Shown here piece by piece: positions 60,549 to 64,000 of a stretch of DNA of 64,000 bases. Under the pieces are notes generated by a model. It saw only the letters and a list, made by a program, of their open reading frames with translations, had not been told where the DNA came from and searched no databases. Positions within the stretch are counted from its first letter, which is position 1, and each line of letters opens with the position of its first letter. Source of the DNA: Rhizoclosmatium globosum (taxonomy: Eukaryota > Chytridiomycota > Chytridiomycetes > Chytridiales > Chytriomycetaceae); assembly GCA_002104985.1 (NCBI GenBank), contig MCGO01000016.1, positions 581,310 to 645,309 on the forward strand, written 5' to 3'. The position numbers and the translations under genes are program-made.

Positions 60549-61938
60549 ATGCACCTGTTGAGTCTTCTGTCGCACTCACCAAGTCCGATCCACCCCTTCA
60601 CCAACCACCACACCCACACCCACACCCACACTCGCATCCATTCCACCCGAACTGATCGAACAGTTCCTCATCCACGTGCCAATCTCAACAGGCCTGATCA
60701 ACGTCGGCTTTGCCTCCCCAGACCAATTTGCCCGATCCTGTTTGGAAGCCACACATTCGCGCGGCGCCACTTCAGACATCACTTTGGAATATTCGGTGTC
60801 AAGTCGATGAACCGGTTTTGGGAGCGGGCGGATGTGCAGGGCTGGTGGTTTCGGAGGCTGCCGGTCGTGTATCAGGCGGCGATTCTCGGTGAGATTTTGG
60901 GGGCGGAGTTGGGGGAGGATCAGGAGGAGAGTTTGAAGGGGGTGGTGGTGATGAGAGTGGAGACTCAGAGGATGGGTGGGAGGAAAGTGATGATGAGGAC
61001 GACGAGGACGACGAGGATGATGACGAGGATGAAAACGGTGATGAGGATGGGAATAGTGAGGATAGCAGCAACGATGATGAGGACGTCAAGGACATGAATA
61101 AGGATATTTACATTCAATTCTGGGTACGCGCTACAATTACTCCAAAACACGCGGCAAAGCTTGTCAATCTGTTACTTCAAGTCGAGGACTTTGATCCTTC
61201 CTGTCAAGACAACCGCTTACTTATCTGGGCCTCGAAAAACGGATGGGTTCAAGTCGTGGAGACGTTGTTGAAACACCGAGAGTGGATCCAAGTGCGCGAA
61301 ATGATTTGGCAGTGCGTGATGCTGTTCGGGAAGGACATTTGGAGGTTGTCAAGCTGTTGATTGCGGATCCACGTGTCATGTTACTGCTATGGACAATGAC
61401 TTGATTTTGAGGGCGTCGGCGTTGGGGTATTCTTCAATTGTTAAGCTTGTTGGAGGATGGACGCGCGAATCCTGCTGTGAAGGATAACACGCCTATTGGA
61501 ATCGCTGCATCGAATGGGCATACGCAGGTTGTCAAGCTGTTGTTGAAGGATCCGAGGGTGGATCCAGAGGCGGATAATCAGTACGCTGTTCATACGGCTC
61601 TGGTAAAAGATAACTTTGGTGCCGTGCATCTTTTGTTGCAGGATAAACGGTTGGATCCTGTTTTGCGGCTCAATTTGAAGTTGTGCCTGGCGGCGAACTT
61701 TGGAATCACGCAAGAAGTGAAGTGGTTGTTGAGGGATAAACGTGTTGATCCCAATTATCATGATGGATATCCGCTTCAATTAGCGTGTGCGAATGGAAAC
61801 TTGGGAGCAGTAAAGGCTCTTCTCGCGGATTCGCGTGTGGATTTGGGGCCAATTGATAGATTGCATTTGATGGCCATTGCGGATGAACATTCTCACCAAC
61901 ATGTTGTCAGTTACTTGGCAACGTTTAGTCTTCTCTGA
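60549..61938 (+). CDS. Ankyrin-repeat protein with F-box-like N-terminus and acidic tract
   Basis: The N-terminus has an F-box-like segment IPPELIEQFLIHVPISTGLI, followed in another frame by HFRHHFGIFGV and a W-rich stretch WFRRLPVVYQAAILG. An acidic tract of D, E and G/N residues (about 60945-61090) precedes a series of ankyrin repeats: WASKNGWVQVVETLLKH, AVREGHLEVVKLLIADPRV, IAASNGHTQVVKLLLKDPRV, CLAANFGITQEVKWLLRDKR and LACANGNLGAVKALLADSRV. The stop is at 61938. Frame breaks occur at the CACACC microsatellite, near 60760 and near 61280-61430. This F-box/ankyrin architecture is a common expanded family in chytrids and other fungi; a substrate-adaptor role is inferred. The start at 60549 is tentative. 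Confidence 0.75.
60608..60631 (+). repeat. CACACC microsatellite
   Basis: Four CACACC/ACACCC units within the 5' part of the ankyrin gene, a likely cause of the local frame change. Confidence 0.85.
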
Positions 61939-62014
61939 TTGAAATAGAATGTATATGGTTTCCATTGTTTTCAACAAATCCATTGTATACCGTTTTGTTT
62001 CCTTCGCAAAAACA

Positions 62015-62868
62015 ATGCTGTCCAGAACACTTGATCTTTTCAGTCCACGGATGGATTTATTTGATGACCTAACATTGGTCACGTCAGTATATTTGACGCC
62101 GCCATATCTCCTAACGTGTCGTGTATTGTTGTTACTCTATGCTCTGATTACTCTGATCGCGACCATTTCAACGGGAACGCCATTTTACGGATATTTTACT
62201 GATTGGACGTTGTTGGGCATCGTCATGTATCTTGGGGTATGTATCAGTTTAACCAGGTTGAGTTAATGAGCTTGTACCAGGTTGCGTGTATAACACGGCT
62301 TTGGTTACTATCGACGCCAACAACATTGAGAAAATAAAGGCGAGAAACGGATGGGTACGGTATACGACTTGGGCTTTATACGTTGTTCCTGCAACATGCG
62401 TATATTGTCAGTATAGTATTTTGGAGCTTGATTTATCCGACTTGGCGGTTCCCAACCACGTTTGACTTTTGGTATGACTTGTAAAGTAATACATAGAAAC
62501 TAAAATCAGGAATAGGGTTACTTGCAGTCAACACATTATCAATTCAGTCATCATGTTGTTTGAACTTGTTTTCGGACGAGTTCCCTTGGCGTATTGTCAT
62601 TTCCCACTCTTTTTAACTATTTCGTTGTTGTTTCTTGCTATTGCGGTTGTGTTTCATGCACAGACGGGGGTTTGGAGTTATGAGTTTTTGGATACGAGCA
62701 GGAATATGTGGTGGGCATATTATCTTGGTGTTTCTGTTCTATTTGTGCTTGTTTTATGGGATTACGGCGTTGCATTTGGCGAGGGATCGGAGAGAGAGGA
62801 TTGGGATGCGGGTGAAGTGGAGTTTCAGGGAAACACGGAGAATCCGAGGCTGGATTGAAATTGGGTGA
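62015..62868 (+). CDS. FAR-17a/AIG1-like multi-pass membrane protein
   Basis: Short membrane protein in about four exons. Segments: LLLLYALITLIATISTG, TPFYGYFTDWTLLGIVMYLG, NGWVRYTTWALYVVPATCVY, WRFPTTFDFWYDL, CSQHIINSVIMLFELVFGRV, PLFLTISLLFLAIAVVFH and a final membrane helix near 62720-62770 with a basic tail in the better of two frames (HLARDRRERIGMRVKW). The Thr-containing FTDWTLL segment and the His in SQHIINS fit the two catalytic positions of AIG1/ADTRP-type threonine hydrolases, but the match is by eye only. Introns: 62237-62280, about 62409-62445 and 62482-62511. The start could also be an ATG at 61949 or 62051. Moderate confidence in the family. Confidence 0.55.
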
Positions 62869-62942
62869 TTATTAGTTCATTTAATGCAACATTATTTAAG
62901 GGTTATTATGATAATCTTATTTCTTAATGAAAACGATCTGAA

Positions 62943-64000
62943 ATGGCTGTTGAAGAACACGAGCACATTCCAACCGACGAAGCACTTGAGCCCGCAACTC
63001 TTTCAACAATTGCGAATGTGTTGACCAACTCGCTGAGTCCATTCGCCTCGTGGATCCTCGGAAAGCCAATCTACCAAGTTGATCAAGCAAAGTTGATGGG
63101 ACTGTTTGGTAGGCTGCCGTAGCCTAGGTACTTCTCTTATTAGTAGACTAACTAGGTGGTACTTGACAGGATACGGAGGCAAGTGGGAGGTTGAGGAGAT
63201 TGTCTCTGTCTTTGGACCTCAGGACCAGGTGCAGCAGATGGTGTCGCACATTCTGCTTGCAATCAACAGGGCTCCGTATACCACACTTGGACGGTACCTT
63301 GTTGAGAAGGAGTTGGAGGGTGCTGCTGCTGCCAGGTAAATTGGACCCACGTGCCTTGACTCTTGAGTCTACACAGCCCTTATTCACACGACATTCAACA
63401 GAAACGCTGTGATCGATCACGTTCTTACGTATCCACACGTTCTCGAAAGTGAGATTAGACAGCCAATTATTATTATTGGTCTTCCTACTGCCGGTGCCAC
63501 TCTGTTACATCGTCTCTTGCTTTGGATCCTAAAGCCAGAGCGTTCAAGCTGTTTGAGCTTTACTCTGCACTTGGGGCGAAGTTGGTTCCACCTCCGTCTG
63601 AGAAAATGATGAAATCGCATCCAAATATTCTTGCAACAAAGGATGCCCTGAATTGGGTCGAGCAGATGTTTCCTGAGTTTTATGGAAAGTTGGGAAGGTT
63701 TCATCGTAATTCTGCAGAGGAGATTGAGGATGACTTTTCGATAAGTGAGTTGAGGTGTTGCAAATGGTGTGAGAGACTAACAATTGATACCCTTCCAGTG
63801 CACATCAAGCGTTTCTCTCGATATTCCCACAGACGGGACCGTTGCGAAATGAGAAACAGTGAAAGATACATGCTCCAAGTCTACATTTACATGAAACGAT
63901 ACCTCCAAGTTTCTCTCTGAATGGGCTCCTGAATCCCACATTGTTCTCAAATCCCACAACACATGACAAACTTGCAACCTCTTTTAAGTGTATTCCCCGA
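62943..64000 (+). CDS. Sulfotransferase-like protein, 3' partial
   Basis: Starts MAVEEHEHIPTDEALEPATL. An intron at about 63109-63170 joins LMGLFG to GYGGKWEVEEIV, and a second at 63339-63402 joins AAAAR to NAVIDHVL. The sulfotransferase PAPS-binding loop is RQPIIIIGLPTAGATLLHRL, a variant of the usual LPRTGTTLLH in the Sulfotransferase_3 group, followed after a one-base break by ALDPKARAFKLFELYSAL, HPNILATKDALNWVEQMFPE and, near the window end, SEWAPESHIVLKSHNT. The canonical R and T of the loop are replaced (T-A-G-A-T), so substrate or cofactor binding may differ. The gene continues beyond the right edge. Confidence 0.72.

Noticed and set aside
60549..61097. A 182-codon frame rich in Arg and Met (RTTRTTRMMTRMK)
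   Set aside because: It is the wrong frame through the acidic D/E tract. The in-frame reading leads into ankyrin repeats.

Overview
This is a gene-dense eukaryotic window with short GT...AG introns (mostly about 44 to 100 bp), intergenic gaps under 300 bp and AATAAA signals just after many stops. The gene set suggests an early-diverging, probably zoosporic (chytrid-like) fungus. It combines fungal/eukaryotic core genes (MED14, the THO subunit THOC3/TEX1, an MBOAT acyltransferase, a CPS1-type M20 peptidase) with animal-like signalling genes (a Ral GTPase, a class C receptor, cyclic-nucleotide-gated channels) and TKL kinases with Sel1 repeats. TTAGGG-type repeats fit fungi. The taxon is an inference.

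Layout. 1-6084: 3' part of a long coiled-coil gene. 6205-11598: two tandem paralogues with disordered N-termini and a RhoGAP-like C-terminal half. 11790-12259: small Cys-rich protein. 12342-13001: Ral GTPase. 13154-14450 (-): phytanoyl-CoA dioxygenase of the PHYHD1 type. 14434-19839: two tandem genes of an unrecognised membrane protein family. 19914-25996 (-): DUF1295 reductase and MED14. 26115-33008 (-): two tandem cyclic-nucleotide-gated channels. 33284-37420: MBOAT acyltransferase and an M20 peptidase. 37599-37680: tRNA-Ser(AGA). 37887-42984: class C receptor and beta-lactamase-like hydrolase. 43197-44568 (-): THOC3. 44840-46773: second M20 peptidase. 46972-52022: a complete DNA transposon. 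52056-60345: three zinc-finger/TKL kinase-type genes, a kinase remnant and a Sel1 gene. 60549-61938: ankyrin protein. 62015-62868: FAR-17a/AIG1-like membrane protein. 62943 to the end: partial sulfotransferase-like gene.

The main discovery is the element at 46972-52022. It has 22-bp imperfect terminal inverted repeats (19 of 22 matching), each directly abutted by a perfect 8-bp direct repeat (AAACTTTC). Inside is one multi-exon gene joining an OTU cysteine-protease domain, an acidic linker, a two-CxxC zinc ribbon, a DDE-transposase-like core and an intact DEDDy 3'-5' exonuclease that appears nested between the second and third catalytic acids. It sits 25 bp upstream of a kinase start codon.

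Local duplication dominates the window: five gene families occur as tandem or near-tandem copies. Many otherwise well conserved genes carry single-base frame breaks, several of them in homopolymers, so the assembly probably retains consensus indel errors. CDS spans below are therefore gene extents that include introns and small frame breaks, not clean reading frames.
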